A DNA stretch of 64,000 nt. Source: Enoplolaimus lenunculus. Taxonomy: Eukaryota > Nematoda > Enoplea > Enoplida > Thoracostomopsidae. Under the pieces are notes generated by a model. The model was not told where the DNA came from and made no database searches. It worked only from the letters and a program-made list of their open reading frames with translations. Of this stretch, positions 25,901 to 35,693 are shown piece after piece. The stretch covers positions 1 through 64,000 of the forward strand of contig JASANG010000681.1 in assembly GCA_030248215.1 (NCBI GenBank), given 5' to 3'. Position 1 is the stretch's first letter. Each line of letters begins with the position of its first letter. The position numbers were made by a program, and so were the translations under genes.

Positions 25901-28900
25901 TACATTGAATATCAACACTATTCGACTTCACAGTTATTACCGGATCGAAAATGCTGTACAGGAATCAGATGTTCCGCTGGACTTTAATTCTTACGTTAAG
26001 ATTTAGTACTAAAATTGCGTTTTCGTTCAGTCTGGATTTACCACTATTTACAACAATTCACTTTGACATTAAATCAGGTGTAAACCACGCACAATCATAT
26101 TCATGTTATATTGTTCGTGGTTTTGAAAATCAGAGATACTAGAGACCCTAAAACAATTTGCTGTACCTTATAAATTACTATCTTGTTTTCGTTCATATCC
26201 AAGGGCACAGTTGAACCCTTTTTCCATCGACTCACCGATTCGTTGCTCATTATTACGCTTAGGCTTAGGTTTAGGCTTACGTCGCTTATGGTTATGTTTA
26301 GGTTTATTTACAGGTTTTCAAACCCTGTTACGCGACAAGTTGTCTGGCAACGAATTGTCGTAGATTCATTTAGTTAAGCTTATTTTTAATATACGTGCAT
26401 AGCAATAGCTGTATGGCGTGTGACGGGGGTTAACTGTTATGCACGCAGTAATTATTCATTTATAAACCTTTATTGTCTAAAATACTCCCCTCGCATTCAA
26501 CTTTGACTTTAATGCCACTCAAGTTTAGAGAAAGCTTAGGTCCGGCAGCGAAAAGATTTTAAGTTTGTCATCGTTTCTATAAACGTCTATTAACCCTTTC
26601 TCACATAAATATTTTCAATTTCAAATGAGACGTAATTTCAAGTTAAGATTCGAATCCCAGTACCTGAGTGAGAAGGTTAGTAAAAGTGTTGTTTGAAGGT
26701 CCTTTATGTTTTAGGTTACTTCACCGGTTGAAAAATCACTTAACAAAGCCAAATCGATCAACCGCTTAGCGCAAGCAAGCACTGATTCTACACACTGTTT
26801 CGATACAATTTCAACGTCAAAAAGTTTGACACGCGAACCCAATGCTCAAAATATCATACCAGCAACTAAGCCACAACACCATTTAGTTAAAGCGGAAGTA
26901 ACCACTAATTCACAAGCTTCGACTGCTAATCAGGCTGGACGAACCGGAACCACTTGCGGATCTGATATCGAACACAAATCGAAATACTCTTCTCAGATTG
27001 ATGGATTAGTAACCAGAACGGGCTCTAATTCAAAACAAAGACCACAAAACTTTAGTGAAATCGAACCGAATGAAAATAACCAAAATTTGGAATCGAAGAA
27101 AAATACAATCATTTGTCAACCTGGTCACAGCGATAAACACGCACCGAAGCAAGAATATTCTACAGCCCATGGTAACACTTTAAGCTCAACCGGAAGTATT
27201 CAACATTGCAGTTCAGATGCAATCTCGCAGTCGGTTGTAAACGGAAGCATCAACGGGTTTCCTGGCTTCTGGCACGGTTACTCACCAATTGTATCACCTG
27301 GTGATTTGAGCTCCGGTGCGGTGTCTCCGAACGAAACGGTCAACTCAGCGTTGCAGAGTCGAAATATGGAACACGGAAGTAAAACTGCAAATTCAATTCA
27401 AATTGAAATCGCCGGGATTCGATCAACCGTATCTGATATGAATATCAGTCCTTGTTCCAAAAGCAACAAAGACGGAACAAGATTTAAATTTTCACAATCA
27501 GGAAGCGAAGAGTATGTGAACAGTTTACGAGCACAAGACATCATCGATGGTGGTTGTAAATCAGATGTGGGGACACGAAGACGGCTGCTCGGTGGAGTCA
27601 ATAGTCGAAAATGTCCCACTCCCGTGACTCTATCGCCGTTAATTACACGGCAAATTTTACGGAGTGGCAGTTTGACCAGTGTTTCGTCAACTGACAGCAG
27701 TATTCATGGTAAGTATACTTTACTTGAATATGGATCAAAGTACATTTATAGGATATGTGTATTAATAAAGCCTTAATTCATGCAATACGTAATTTGGGCA
27801 TCGTTCCAGTACATTTTATACCGATTTAAAGTAAACAAACGTTAGAATGGGTTTAACTCCGTTCAGGCGAGTTTGCAATTAAATATGTCTATTCGTAGTC
27901 GCCTGGCTATGCAAGCATAAAAGTTTATGTAGCCACAGATTCTTTGACTGTAGCTTGTTTTTTCGAATAAAAACATTATAACCTACGTTATTCCAAAGTC
28001 GGTCAAAACTACTTTAAGGGGTGTAACAGTAGTTTAAGCGTATTCCCAAGCCTAAGCCTAAGCGTTGCAAAAATGTGTTCCCCGAGCCAAGCAAAAAATG
28101 TAATCTAGAATCTAAACCTGGTCTTTTATGAAAAAACCAGAAACCTGGACGCCCCTTAAAGTAACATGGGTCGCAAACTCTTCTTAGACTCTAGATATTT
28201 ACATCAGTGGTGTGGACAGGCATCGGAAGTCATTCAAAACCAGTTGCTGATCCATGCAGGGTTGAGGGAATATATCGTAATGACCATGCATTGCTAACAA
28301 TTTTGCAATGTAAAAGGGGGCAGTTTACAATGTCACTGAGCGAAATTGAAATATAAAGAATATACCAGAAATTAACCAAATATTCGTCAGTTGATGCATT
28401 GGCTTGCATTGAAGTTTGCACAACACATTTTTTAATTATTCGAACATTTGTTTCCAAAGTATTTTATAGCAGCTGTTATTTTAGACGTATCTCCTGCCTC
28501 GACACTTATTGAACATTTACCACATGCTCTATCAACTGACAGTGTCCTGTCATCCTGTTCCGCTAACGAACTTTTACAGACTGACATGGAAAATGGGAAA
28601 TTAGAAGTTAAACTATCTTATGACAGGTGAGCGGACTGTTTTATAAAATCATGCCCCCCCATAGCAATGGACGGCAACAGCATGTAACTTTATAGGAGGG
28701 TAAATTTTCACTATACTCTAGACACGCAGGGTGCAACCGGAGGTGAAAAATATCGGATATAGTGTCGAAGGTCAACGAAACTTGCCGGAGTCGGAGGTGA
28801 CGCGAAATTAGGTAGTTAAAATGATGGTTAATTATTGTTACTTTTAGCCAATATCTGCAATATGTTGTTAAGTTGCTTGGTTGTAGACTAAGTTTCTGCG

Positions 28901-31900
28901 AAATTTCGGAAATTCTTTCTTGAAAATTGTGACAAATCTAAAACGAAACGCGCTAAACAGGTAAATTTTGCAAAATTATCCAAAATTTTACTACTGAAAC
29001 TGCCGAAACCTTCGGCAAAAATTCTACCGGAGCCGGAGCCGTGGCCGATTTTCTGCCGGAACCGGAAGCAAACCTCCGGTTGTACGCTGTAGACACGTTT
29101 TAGAAGACGTTGGGACGAAGTGACACATGAGTATAAAAAGGCTAAATTATAATTTTTGAAAATAAAAACTATTTTCAATTTTTGAAAAATGAAAACAGCT
29201 TTTTCTAAATTTTTCATCAACTTCAAATGCGATTGAAGTCAATAAACTATTTGGATTTAGCGTTAAAACGCTTGGTACCAACACATTTGCGGGATTTGCC
29301 ATGAAATGTTAGACGTTTTTCATTCAAGCGAACCGTGTTAATTGAGTCAAAGCACTATTTTACTTAAAAAGTAAAGCAGAAAACAAGACGGAAAAGGCAT
29401 CAGATCGTGGAACAACCAAAACTCAAACGCAAAACAAACACTGAGTTTCATGAATTTGGCATATTATTCATGTTATTGCAACCATGAGCGCCAATCTGTC
29501 CTCAAAAGTGGTGACGGGATCAGTTCAGTAATATCCTGTTGGCTTCATCGGTTGCTAAAAACTGGTTTAGCATATTTTTCCTGTTATATATTAATTTTCT
29601 AACGAATCGCATACGATATAATGTGTTGACATTTATATGGATTTAAAAAATTATACGTCCTACTAGGAGCCCCACTTATATTAATACCCATCTTGTTGGT
29701 GCAGTGCTTGATGTGGCTTCTCAGAATATTTGAAAAGCACGAAGGACAAATTCTCTAAAATGTCATTTTAATTTGTCACAACAATCACTGTACAGTGGTC
29801 GGTTATAGATTGTTCATTGGAAGGAATTGCAGAAATGTACATAATTATTTATGTTGCAAGTATGTGTTTGATACATGTAAATCTTTCAATTTGCTTTAGA
29901 ATTCTCTAGACTCAGTCCAATGTAGTGTTCAACACCCTTTTTGCCCTGTACCTAATTTCAAGTCACAATGCTGTTCTGTTCCCTGGTCGAATAAAAGAGA
30001 CTATGTAACTTTTTACATCCACTTAGATGCTATAATGTGAATGATCCGTAATTAGCATATAGACCAATCTGCTACCAGTTTGGCTTAGGTCAAATAGCAA
30101 TTGTGAAATGTACCAACACAACAGCGATGTAAAACCAACGCTGCATGACCAAATAGTCAAATTTGACTATAAGTTCAACAACAGCTTAATAGCATAGGCC
30201 AAGTTCAATAAAAGCTTAATAGCATAGGCCAAATTGATGTTGTCTAAATAGCAGATTGGTCTACGACATATAATTTGTTTCGACATTTAATATCTTCAGC
30301 TGTTAATTGGTTTTATTTTCAAATTATTTATTTACAGTGAATCAAGCATTCTAAATGTTTGGATACTACAATGTTGTAATCTTCGTTTCACTAAATATCA
30401 CAAGAGTGAAGCTTGGGTTGTGTTATTTTTACTACCGCACGGTAAACCACTGTGGAAATCGAAAGTAAGCATTAGAGAAAAATAAGCATACCAGAACCCG
30501 AAGGTTGTGTGCGATCTTTGCCAACGAACCAGTGCAGAAACCAAAGTTTCATTGTGCGGCTTGAGCAATCAACGAAGCTGAATTACAAAATTCTCACTCA
30601 CATATGTATTGCAACTATTAGCAGTTAGCAATAGGTTTTCAAACTCGCTTACTATTGTAGTTCATGAACTTAAAATTGGTACAAGAATAGAGCAAATCAT
30701 ATGTGAACAAATGTGCAGAATTTTGAGCGCCAGCATTGGTTCGAAAGTTACAAGACCTATCACCAACTGGTAATAAGTGTTGCACACATTTGTGAATATA
30801 TACGGGCTTAGATAATAACATCTCATGAGTATATCGTAAGCTGCAATTTTGTTTAAGTTATAAAAACATTGTTTAATATACTTTAGCTTAAGCTTAACTC
30901 AGAATGAGTTGAATCCCCTTAGAGGTAAGAGCTCTTAATTACGACTTTAGAAATAACAAAATTCTTTTTCTGAGTTAATAATTTATCAATTGATCGGAAT
31001 TTAACAGCGTTACGCATTGTTTGTTTACATTTTTAGTTTCGACAAAGAACTGTCAATACACAGTTTCACGAGTTATTTCGGCAGCGTCTCCGGCCGAATA
31101 TATTGCGTAAACTTGCGTTGCTTTGTCAAATATACGAACGGCCGAGTCTCAATCAAACTGAAACAGATGGAACATCGACTTCAACGTTTAATTTGAAAAG
31201 CATCAATGAGTGCAATTTAATTGGCAACGTACGAGTTCGACTGAAAGATTTGGCGTTAACAAAAACTCCTGATACCCATTGGCTCAGTATTCTGTCTGAA
31301 ACGCAAGAACAAGTAGTTATTTATATGTCAAAAAATGTTACATCATCCATTCATTTTAGTAATTCAACACTGTAGATTCCAGTGAGTCCAGTAATCAACT
31401 CAAAAAGAGAATTGATTATTTTTCGCCATTTTTTTAGTTATATAATAGCAGTAAATATTGTTAACTCACTCTGAGCTTATTTCATTTCGGCCGAGTTGAT
31501 TAATTAACTCAGAAGGAGTTAAATCAATTTAGAATTCTGAGTTCTGAAAGACCTAATTCAGAGCTCAGACTCCTCAGTGGATTCAACTCATTCTGAGTAA
31601 AAATCAACTCACTTGAATTTACAGTGAACGCTTTCAAAAATGATTTAAAGTTTTATATTCCAATTAGTGCTAAAACGTGAGACAACGTAGCTATTAAACA
31701 ACAACTGAGGTTTCGAGCTACCATCACTCTGATCATTGGGGAATTTTTTCAACTCTAATAAAACAATACAAACATTTAAGTTTTGGTTTGAATGTGAATT
31801 CTAAGAGACGTTGTCGAGTTTAATTAAGCAATTTTTATAAGTTTAAAATTGTGAATTTTTCAAATTTTTGCGTTGTAAATCCCTCGGGCTCGTAGCCACA

Positions 31901-34079
31901 GCGTAGACCATTGGGAGCTCTCATTCCGTCTGAAAATTTTTTGACCACCCTAAAACGTTGTCGCTTGAAGGTTAATTCAAACCCTTACATGCTTCTACTG
32001 ATAGTTTTTTAGCCCATCCTTGTATGCTGACCCAGCTACCGGTTTGGAATCCGTAAAAACACCATCAGGTTAAGAAAACAAAGTCGACTTTAATGTTAAT
32101 ATTCAGCAGTACATGCAGAGCTTTAATATAGTATTCTATATGCTCCATTTACATTTTAGTTAGGAATCGTGCCAGAAACATATAAACCAGTTTTGGTTGC
32201 GCTTTCCAAACTTCAGCATCCTTTAAAACACTTTTATCGGCTGAATATGCCGTTAGTGTTGCCAGCGCTTTTGCGTTAGCAACATTTTCAAGCGTTTGCT
32301 AAAACGATATTTTAGCATCAAAATAACTATTTTTGTATTTCTGAAGATTCCTACGATAAAAAGATAATCTTACGCTGCAACCTCTAACTTAAAGAGCCAA
32401 TGTTACTTTAAGGGGCGTAACAGTAGATTAACCGTATTCCTAAGCCTAATCCTAAGCCTACGCGTTGCAAAAATGAGTTCCTAAGCCTAATTCTAAGCAA
32501 AAAATGTAATCAAGAGTCTGTAAACCTTCTCTTTTATAGGCCCACCAGAAACCTGGACGCCCCTTAAAGTAACATGGGCAACTTAAAGTCAACTGATTGA
32601 GTGATTTCGTATTTTTGTTCTTTGTAAACATGAGCTAGAAAGCCCCTTCTGTTGTAAAATATTCCTGTTTTATATTTAAGACTTCGACGGGTAAACCGGA
32701 TCTTGGAGAAGTGCAATTTTCACTTAATTATTCGCCTGTCTCAGAACGACTGACCGTAGTTTTATGCCATGCTGCTGGTGTTCAAAACAGAGAAGGACGC
32801 AAGCCATCCCGTAAGCGTTGCTTGGCATAAATATGCACGCGATAATTGTTGTTAGAAACGATTAGGCTCATGTAAACCATTAGGGTCTCAAATGGTAATT
32901 CCAACATCAATACGAATGGTGATCTAGCGGATATGACGACCAAATGAGAATGTCACATGACAAGGGTTGCCAAATCAGAGGGTATGGGTGTGGCTGCTCC
33001 GGTTGTAGTAAACATTTTAACCGCTACATTTTTTCAGACATTCTAATTCGAGTATATCTTGTAAACGGTCCAAAGAAAATGGCCAAAAAGAAAACATCGG
33101 TGAAACCAATGGACACAGGATTGAAAACGTTTATCAATGAAACTGTTATATTCCGACTGCCGCAACAACAGGCGAATGTGAGTTAAATTTATTGTTAATC
33201 AGGGTAATAGCGCAAACAAGGTCCAGTTGTCTATACTAAGCTTTAAGCTTAACGTGCAAATGAAGGCTTCGGGTAAAATAACGAAACAGGAATTGGGCAG
33301 AGGTAAAAGTTGCTAAAACCCAACCGAAGGTTAGATAAAACAAATGAAGAAGATATTAAAATTGTTAATTTAAACTGCACTCTGCAGATTCGTAAAAATG
33401 ATTTATAAGCTGACTGCTGCGAGCAATTAATTGCAAATTTTGTACGTGCAATAAATATGCAATGTACAATGTTTAACCATTATTACCCAGTTGCGCGTTC
33501 TAAAATCAAAAGAAAACTTAAGAGTCGCCTCGTATTTAGGAGTCGGGCTCTTACAGCTTGGCCCAAATGGTAAACACATCTCAGCTAATATTGTAGTGGT
33601 TCTAGTCTTGCTTTAAAATTAGATGCGAGAACAAATAGAAAAATTAAACGGTTTATGATACAAATTTTGTAACTGTGATGTCGACAAGCATGATCACAAT
33701 TGTTCTCAGTGCCAAACTTCACAAAACTGCAGAACAAGTAAAACTCTCGTACTGATACATCGCGGTTTTAAGTGAACTTGTAAATTTTGGAACTGGCTGA
33801 GTTTAACATTTTCACTCATACAGTATACTATGAGCAACTAAATACTGTAAAAAATTCTTACTTTGTATCTTTGATAAATATTTTAAGGATGTTTACTTAC
33901 GACTTAGCATAGTGGATCAAAGGGTTGAATATTCGATAAATAATGACACCAGCATCGGGCACATTACAGTTGGAAACCGATGTTCCGGAAAAGAGTATGG
34001 ACATTGGAATCAAATGTTAGCGAAGCCAAATCATCCTGTCACAATGTGCCATCCAATAAGGCCCAAGAAAACTATGTAA
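13519..34079 (+). CDS. Synaptotagmin-like tandem-C2 membrane protein gene (multi-exon)
   Basis: Exons joined by eye: 13519-13944, (possible 16916-17052), (25479-25577), 26715-27708, 28485-28626, 30338-30464, 31037-31312, 32681-32810, 33038-33177, 33888-34079. Every GT/AG border is plausible and phases match from 25479 to the TAA stop at 34077-34079. Leaving out the two bracketed exons gives about 808 residues. Order: short N-terminus, one transmembrane helix, Cys and basic residues, a long Ser/Thr/Asn-rich linker of about 330 residues, C2A, C2B, and a short tail. Synaptotagmins are vesicle or plasma-membrane proteins of regulated exocytosis. Here both C2 domains lack the canonical Asp clusters, so Ca2+-independent function is inferred. 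No in-frame ATG precedes the membrane segment, so an upstream first exon is likely. I cannot assign a synaptotagmin subtype. Confidence 0.8.
14243..14661. mobile_element. Family A MITE interrupted by family D
   Basis: Left part CCCATGTAAACATCACAGGC and GGACTGCAATAGAGTAA, right part a TTAGGC array and CCTGTTCTTTACATTGGCC. The middle 14301-14570 is a family D element. Confidence 0.6.
14301..14570 (-). mobile_element. Family D TTAA-type MITE with tRNA-like core
   Basis: Ends AACCCTTTCTCACATGAA and GAGAAGGGGTTAA. The minus strand carries an A-box-like TATAGCTGAGTGGTGATGG and a B-box-like GAGTTCGAATCC. Inserted in a family A copy, so it is younger than that copy. Confidence 0.65.
15515..15785 (+). 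mobile_element. Family D MITE, diverged subfamily
   Basis: TTAA on both sides of inverted CCCTTTC ends. The tRNA-like core is more changed (GGTATCGAATCTTACC in place of the B-box). Confidence 0.6.
15795..16105. mobile_element. Family K MITE, left end missing
   Basis: The sequence from AATTATCGCTAATTGTAGCG through GAGGCCAAATAAATATCAGT and TATTTGGGTGACTACAGT follows the right two thirds of the 6073 copy. Other pieces: 19640-19760, 37485-37612, 58840-58950. Confidence 0.55.
16916..17052 (+). CDS. Candidate linker exon of the synaptotagmin-like gene
   Basis: Open reading from an acceptor ending TATATAG reads QVSTETDVEKSSFLTTESKR and continues with acidic and basic residues to a stop at 17053-17055. 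A donor GTAAAG overlaps the end (exon end 17052, phase 2); an alternative donor at 17000 would give phase 0. Composition resembles a cytosolic linker and phase 0 at the start matches the transmembrane exon. No homology is recognised, and the 3' border is uncertain. Confidence 0.35.
17913..18183 (+). mobile_element. Family D TTAA-type MITE with tRNA-like core
   Basis: Begins TTAACCCATTCTCACATTGA and ends ATTCATGTGAGAAAGGATTAA. The plus strand holds GCTCCTACAGCTGAGTGGTG and, about 40 nt on, TTGAGTTCGAATCC, matching pol III A and B boxes. TTAA flanks and CCC at the tip are the piggyBac signature. Confidence 0.7.
18184..19028. other. Synaptotagmin-like intron; nothing recognised
   Basis: No inverted-repeat ends, arrays or coding signals visible; presumed intron between the membrane exon and the linker exon. 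Confidence 0.4.
19029..19405. mobile_element. Decayed family L MITE
   Basis: AGGCTGCAACCGCAGGTGC, GGAACCGGAGC, and the inner segment around GAAATTACCGGAACCTCC match family L; tips are degraded. Confidence 0.5.
19765..19961. mobile_element. Family E palindromic MITE
   Basis: CACTGCAAAAAATGGTGAGT at left; the right half is nearly the reverse complement, including TTTGTGTAGTC and the GACTC-rich core. Decayed right tip. Confidence 0.6.
20521..20880. repeat. GC-rich minisatellite, 40-bp unit of four 10-mers, about 9 copies
   Basis: The four 10-mers are GCGTGCGGTG, ACGTKCGGTT, GCGTACGGTG and ACGTGCGTTT. The three long minus-strand reading frames through it (HRTQPHVTARKRTSPYATA types) exist only because the unit has no stop. 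The ACGGTGACG motif recalls family H. Confidence 0.9.
21283..21448. mobile_element. Family A MITE
   Basis: Left CCAATGTAAACAACAGGAGC, then CGGAACAGTATTATAAGC; right CCCTGATCTTTACATGGGCC. The TTAGGC array is mostly decayed. Confidence 0.6.
21449..23043. other. Synaptotagmin-like intron; nothing recognised
   Basis: Low-complexity AT-rich sequence. A 79-residue hydrophobic frame at 22714-22953 has no splice context or homology that I can see. Confidence 0.4.
23155..23436. mobile_element. Family F MITE
   Basis: Ends AAAGTCCTATTCACACTTGC and GCACGTGTGCTTGGGGCTTT. The interior repeats GCAAGTT/AACTTGC and AGCTGCA motifs, and the whole folds back on itself. Confidence 0.6.
23428..23712 (-). mobile_element. 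Family D-related element, decayed
   Basis: Weak ends AACCAGTTTTCACATCA and GGCTGAAAGGGTTGAAA, and on the minus strand CTATAGCTGAGTGGTGATGG. A further scrap lies at 23044-23150, and truncated pieces at 17520-17594 and 26593-26685. Confidence 0.4.
23841..24060. mobile_element. Family G MITE
   Basis: Ends GTATTCTCAAATGTGTATAG and CACACATTTGAGAATAC, with subterminal ACTATCATCTGTTAGTGATAG-like hairpins. Family G is the commonest element in the Ig/FN3 introns. Confidence 0.65.
24734..24831. mobile_element. 98-bp hAT-like MITE with perfect 8-bp duplication
   Basis: CAGGGTTCCAATCGG and CCAATGGAACCCTG are inverted ends; CTAAACAG is at 24726-24733 and 24832-24839. Interior is GGAATCGGAATT-like repeats. 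Confidence 0.75.
24899..25229. mobile_element. Family A-like MITE with an unrelated insert
   Basis: Left CGGCCGTAACAGTAGTATAC with AAGCCT units, right CGTTCCGCCCATGATCTTTA. The stretch 25012-25160 matches no other copy and is probably a secondary insertion. Confidence 0.45.
25479..25577 (+). CDS. Synaptotagmin-like gene: short exon or alternative first exon
   Basis: An ATG at 25491 opens MNDIFSGLVEKLRQLTDDAD and runs to CAA before a donor GTAAGG at 25578. Reading is phase 0 at the end and fits the phase-0 start of the next exon at 26715. Upstream, AAATAG at 25473-25478 could serve as an acceptor, also in frame, which would make this an internal exon of 99 nt. Without that splice it is a plausible alternative first exon giving a protein without the membrane helix. 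The choice cannot be made from sequence alone. Confidence 0.5.
26715..27708 (+). CDS. Synaptotagmin-like gene: long Ser/Thr-rich linker exon
   Basis: A 994-nt exon follows the acceptor ATGTTTTAG (to 26714) and ends at a GTAAGT donor at 27709. It is open throughout and encodes about 331 polar residues rich in Ser, Thr, Asn, Gln and Gly, with no recognisable fold. Near the end come basic patches and a run RSGSLTSVSSTDSS that looks like a phosphorylation-prone segment. It starts in phase 0 and ends in phase 1, matching the next exon. This is a disordered linker between membrane helix and C2A. Confidence 0.75.
28002..28172. mobile_element. Family B MITE in a synaptotagmin-like gene intron
   Basis: Contains CTACTTTAAGGGGTGTAACA and ends GCCCCTTAAAGTAACATGGG. 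AAGCCT units flank a GTTGCAAAAATG spacer, as in other family B copies. Confidence 0.6.
28485..31312 (+). CDS. Synaptotagmin-like gene: C2A exons
   Basis: Three exons (28485-28626, 30338-30464, 31037-31312) encode one C2 domain. Landmarks in order are the first strand GKLEVKLSYD, then ILNVWILQCCNL, then AWVVLFLLPHGK, then F-HELFR, then KLALLCQIYERPS, and a final IGNVRVRLKDL. The positions that normally hold Ca2+-binding Asp (after CNL, and in the YERPS loop where D-x-D is usual) are not Asp. The domain ends with WLSIL. Phases 1-2, 2-0 and 0-0 are consistent. The donor after 31312 (GTAGTT) is the weakest border. Introns hold hAT and other MITEs. Confidence 0.75.
28727..29089. mobile_element. 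hAT-like MITE (family L) with perfect 8-bp duplication
   Basis: CAGGGTGCAACCGGAGGTGA and CCTCCGGTTGTACGCTG. TAGACACG at 28719-28726 and 29090-29097. About 85% like the copy at 5045 by eye. In the intron between C2A exons 1 and 2. Confidence 0.8.
30060..30263. mobile_element. Family O MITE
   Basis: TAGACCAATCTGCTA and TAGCAGATTGGTCTA are perfect 15-bp inverted ends. A direct repeat AGCTTAATAGCATAGGCCAA occurs twice inside. Confidence 0.65.
30587..30807. mobile_element. Family G MITE in a synaptotagmin-like gene intron
   Basis: Ends ATTCTCACTCACATATGTAT and GCACACATTTGTGAATAT; interior CTATCACCAACTGGTAATAA. Confidence 0.55.
31885..32042. mobile_element. Family I MITE
   Basis: GGGCTCGTAGCCACAG at left, CTGACCCAGCTACCGG at right. 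It is in the intron between C2A and C2B. Confidence 0.5.
32395..32579. mobile_element. Family B MITE with 8-bp target duplication
   Basis: GCCAATGTTACTTTAAGGGG at left and CCCCTTAAAGTAACATGGGC at right are inverted repeats. AACTTAAA is found on both sides. It lies in the intron before the first C2B exon. Confidence 0.65.
32681..34079 (+). CDS. Synaptotagmin-like gene: C2B exons and stop
   Basis: Exons 32681-32810, 33038-33177 and 33888-34079. The domain begins DLGEVQFSLNYSPVSERLTV, continues ILIRVYLVNG, then the polybasic strand KKMAKKKTSVK, then FINETVIFRLP, and closes with IGHITVGNRCSG, GHWNQML and VTMCHP, which correspond to the conserved synaptotagmin C2B end (G-x-HW-x-x-M and WHxL). The polybasic KKxxKKKTSVK is the family's phosphoinositide/AP-2 site. 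Ca2+-binding Asp residues are missing here too. The tail after the domain is short (IRPKKTM) and the stop is TAA at 34077. A palindromic MITE starts 14 nt after the stop. Confidence 0.85.
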
Positions 34080-34092
34080 ACATAAGAAAGCC

Positions 34093-34305
34093 TACACTGC
34101 AAAAAATAGTGAGGCAAATTGACTCTCTCCGAAATAGACTCTACGGGACTACACAAACTGAGCCAAATTCGACTTCGCCAGAGTCAAACGTGCGACTTAG
34201 TGAGTCAAATTTGACTCTGGCGGAATGGAATTTGAGTGAGTTTGTGTAGTCCCGTAAAGATTATTTCGTGGACAGTCAATTTGACTCACCATTTTTTGCA
34301 GTGTA
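34093..34305. mobile_element. Family E palindromic MITE in the synaptotagmin-like 3' region
   Basis: CACTGCAAAAAATAGTGAGG...ACCATTTTTTGCAGTG with TA on both sides (Tc1/mariner-type target). The arms hold AAATTGACTCTC and AATTCGACT motifs and pair over most of the 210 bp. It begins 14 nt after the stop codon. Confidence 0.75.
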
Positions 34306-34478
34306 TAGTGGATTTGAGCGTTATTGTTTAAAAACAAAACCACTTATACAAATATACACTGAATTTGCAAAGTAAAATTTAGTATAAGTGTTTGTATAAT
34401 AGTTTGATTTTAAAAATTACTGACACGGAAAGGGAATATAATATATGAGAATTAGTTTAAAATCTAAAAACATTCGCT

Positions 34479-34700
34479 TCACGCAAAAAATTGGTGAATC
34501 AAATTGACTCTCCGAAATAGGCTTTTCCTGACTATACACGAACTGAGTCAAATTCGACTCCGCCAGAGTCAAATTCGACTCAGCCGAATCGATCATCAGT
34601 GAGTCGAATTTGACACTGACGGAGTCGAACTCGACTCAGTTTGTGTAGTCTCGAAAAGCCTATTTCAGAGAAAATCGATTTGACTCACCATTTTTTGCAA
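34479..34700. mobile_element. Family E palindromic MITE, second copy
   Basis: Same arms as the copy 170 nt to the left, with ends TTCACGCAAAAAATTGGTGA and TGACTCACCATTTTTTGCA. Confidence 0.65.
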
Positions 34701-34782
34701 CCGAAACTTTATATTTCTATTTCACAGTATTGTAGCGAAATTACACTGCACATGCAGCACACTATTACATAATTTTTTGACC

Positions 34783-34951
34783 AATGCAGCTTTTAAGAGT
34801 GTAACAGTAGTCTAAGCATATTCCAAAACCTAAGCCTAAGTGTAAACACAAGTCCAAAAATAAAGTCTACGCAAATATTAGTCTAAACCGTAAGCCGATT
34901 GTATTGTAAGTTTTGCAAGAAACTACGACGCCCAAAAAATGACATAGGCTA
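34783..34951. mobile_element. Decayed family B MITE
   Basis: GCAGCTTTTAAGAGTGTAAC then AGTAGTCTAAGCATATTCC, two AAGCCT units and a degraded right end GCCCAAAAAATGACATAGGC. Confidence 0.45.
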
Positions 34952-35135
34952 TTTTTTACATCAAAAAAGTTGCCATGATACTTTCTGTTCAACAGTGATG
35001 CTTATGTGTATTGCAATGCTTTTTATTGTTCTTTACTTTTATTTTTATATATTTGTCCTGTGTTGCCCCTGCATAAAATATGTGGCTTGAATTAATGTAG
35101 AATAAAATTCATATTATTTGGACCATGTACGATAT

Positions 35136-35437
35136 AAATCCTATTCACACGTGCCAGAATTTGCAGCACAAAGTTGCACTTGCAACTTGAATGTGCAACT
35201 TTGGTTATAAAGCAGTTTTAAAGTTCTTGCAGCTGCAATTTATCCACTGGAATTCATGCTATTGAATGTAATTCGCTCCCGTGAACGCAATTCAAAGTCG
35301 CTAGAATTTCTTGCACTTGCAGTTTGATTGGTCAAACGGAATGTTCCTTTGAAAATACTTGCAGCTGCAGGTATTTCGTGTAAGTTGCAGCTGCGAATGT
35401 TCGCCGCAAAAACTTGCACGTGTGAATGTGGCTTAAA
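35136..35437. mobile_element. Family F MITE
   Basis: Ends AATCCTATTCACACGTGCC and TTGCACGTGTGAATGTGGCT; interior GAATTCATGCTATTGAAT as in the other copies. Confidence 0.65.
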
Positions 35438-35693
35438 TCCCATGTTCATCCTTAAACAGGCAAAATTCTATTAGCCTGGCACATAAAACTTTTATCAGCT
35501 GAAAAACCGGATACGACGCGGATAAAGGGTTTATTTTGGCTGCGCTCCTTGTTGACGTCTGGCTCAGGTTTCAGTATGTTGAAATCTGGGTGATATTTAC
35601 ACCTAATAGCCTAACCAGAATTTTTACCAAATGAAAGGACGAAGTGAATATGAAAGAAAACTATCCACCAAACACAAACTATATAATCAGGTC

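Noticed and set aside
26826-27776. Separate intronless gene of 316 codons
   Set aside because: The frame is open upstream to an acceptor at 26714 and has a GTAAGT donor at 27709; it is the linker exon of the synaptotagmin-like gene.
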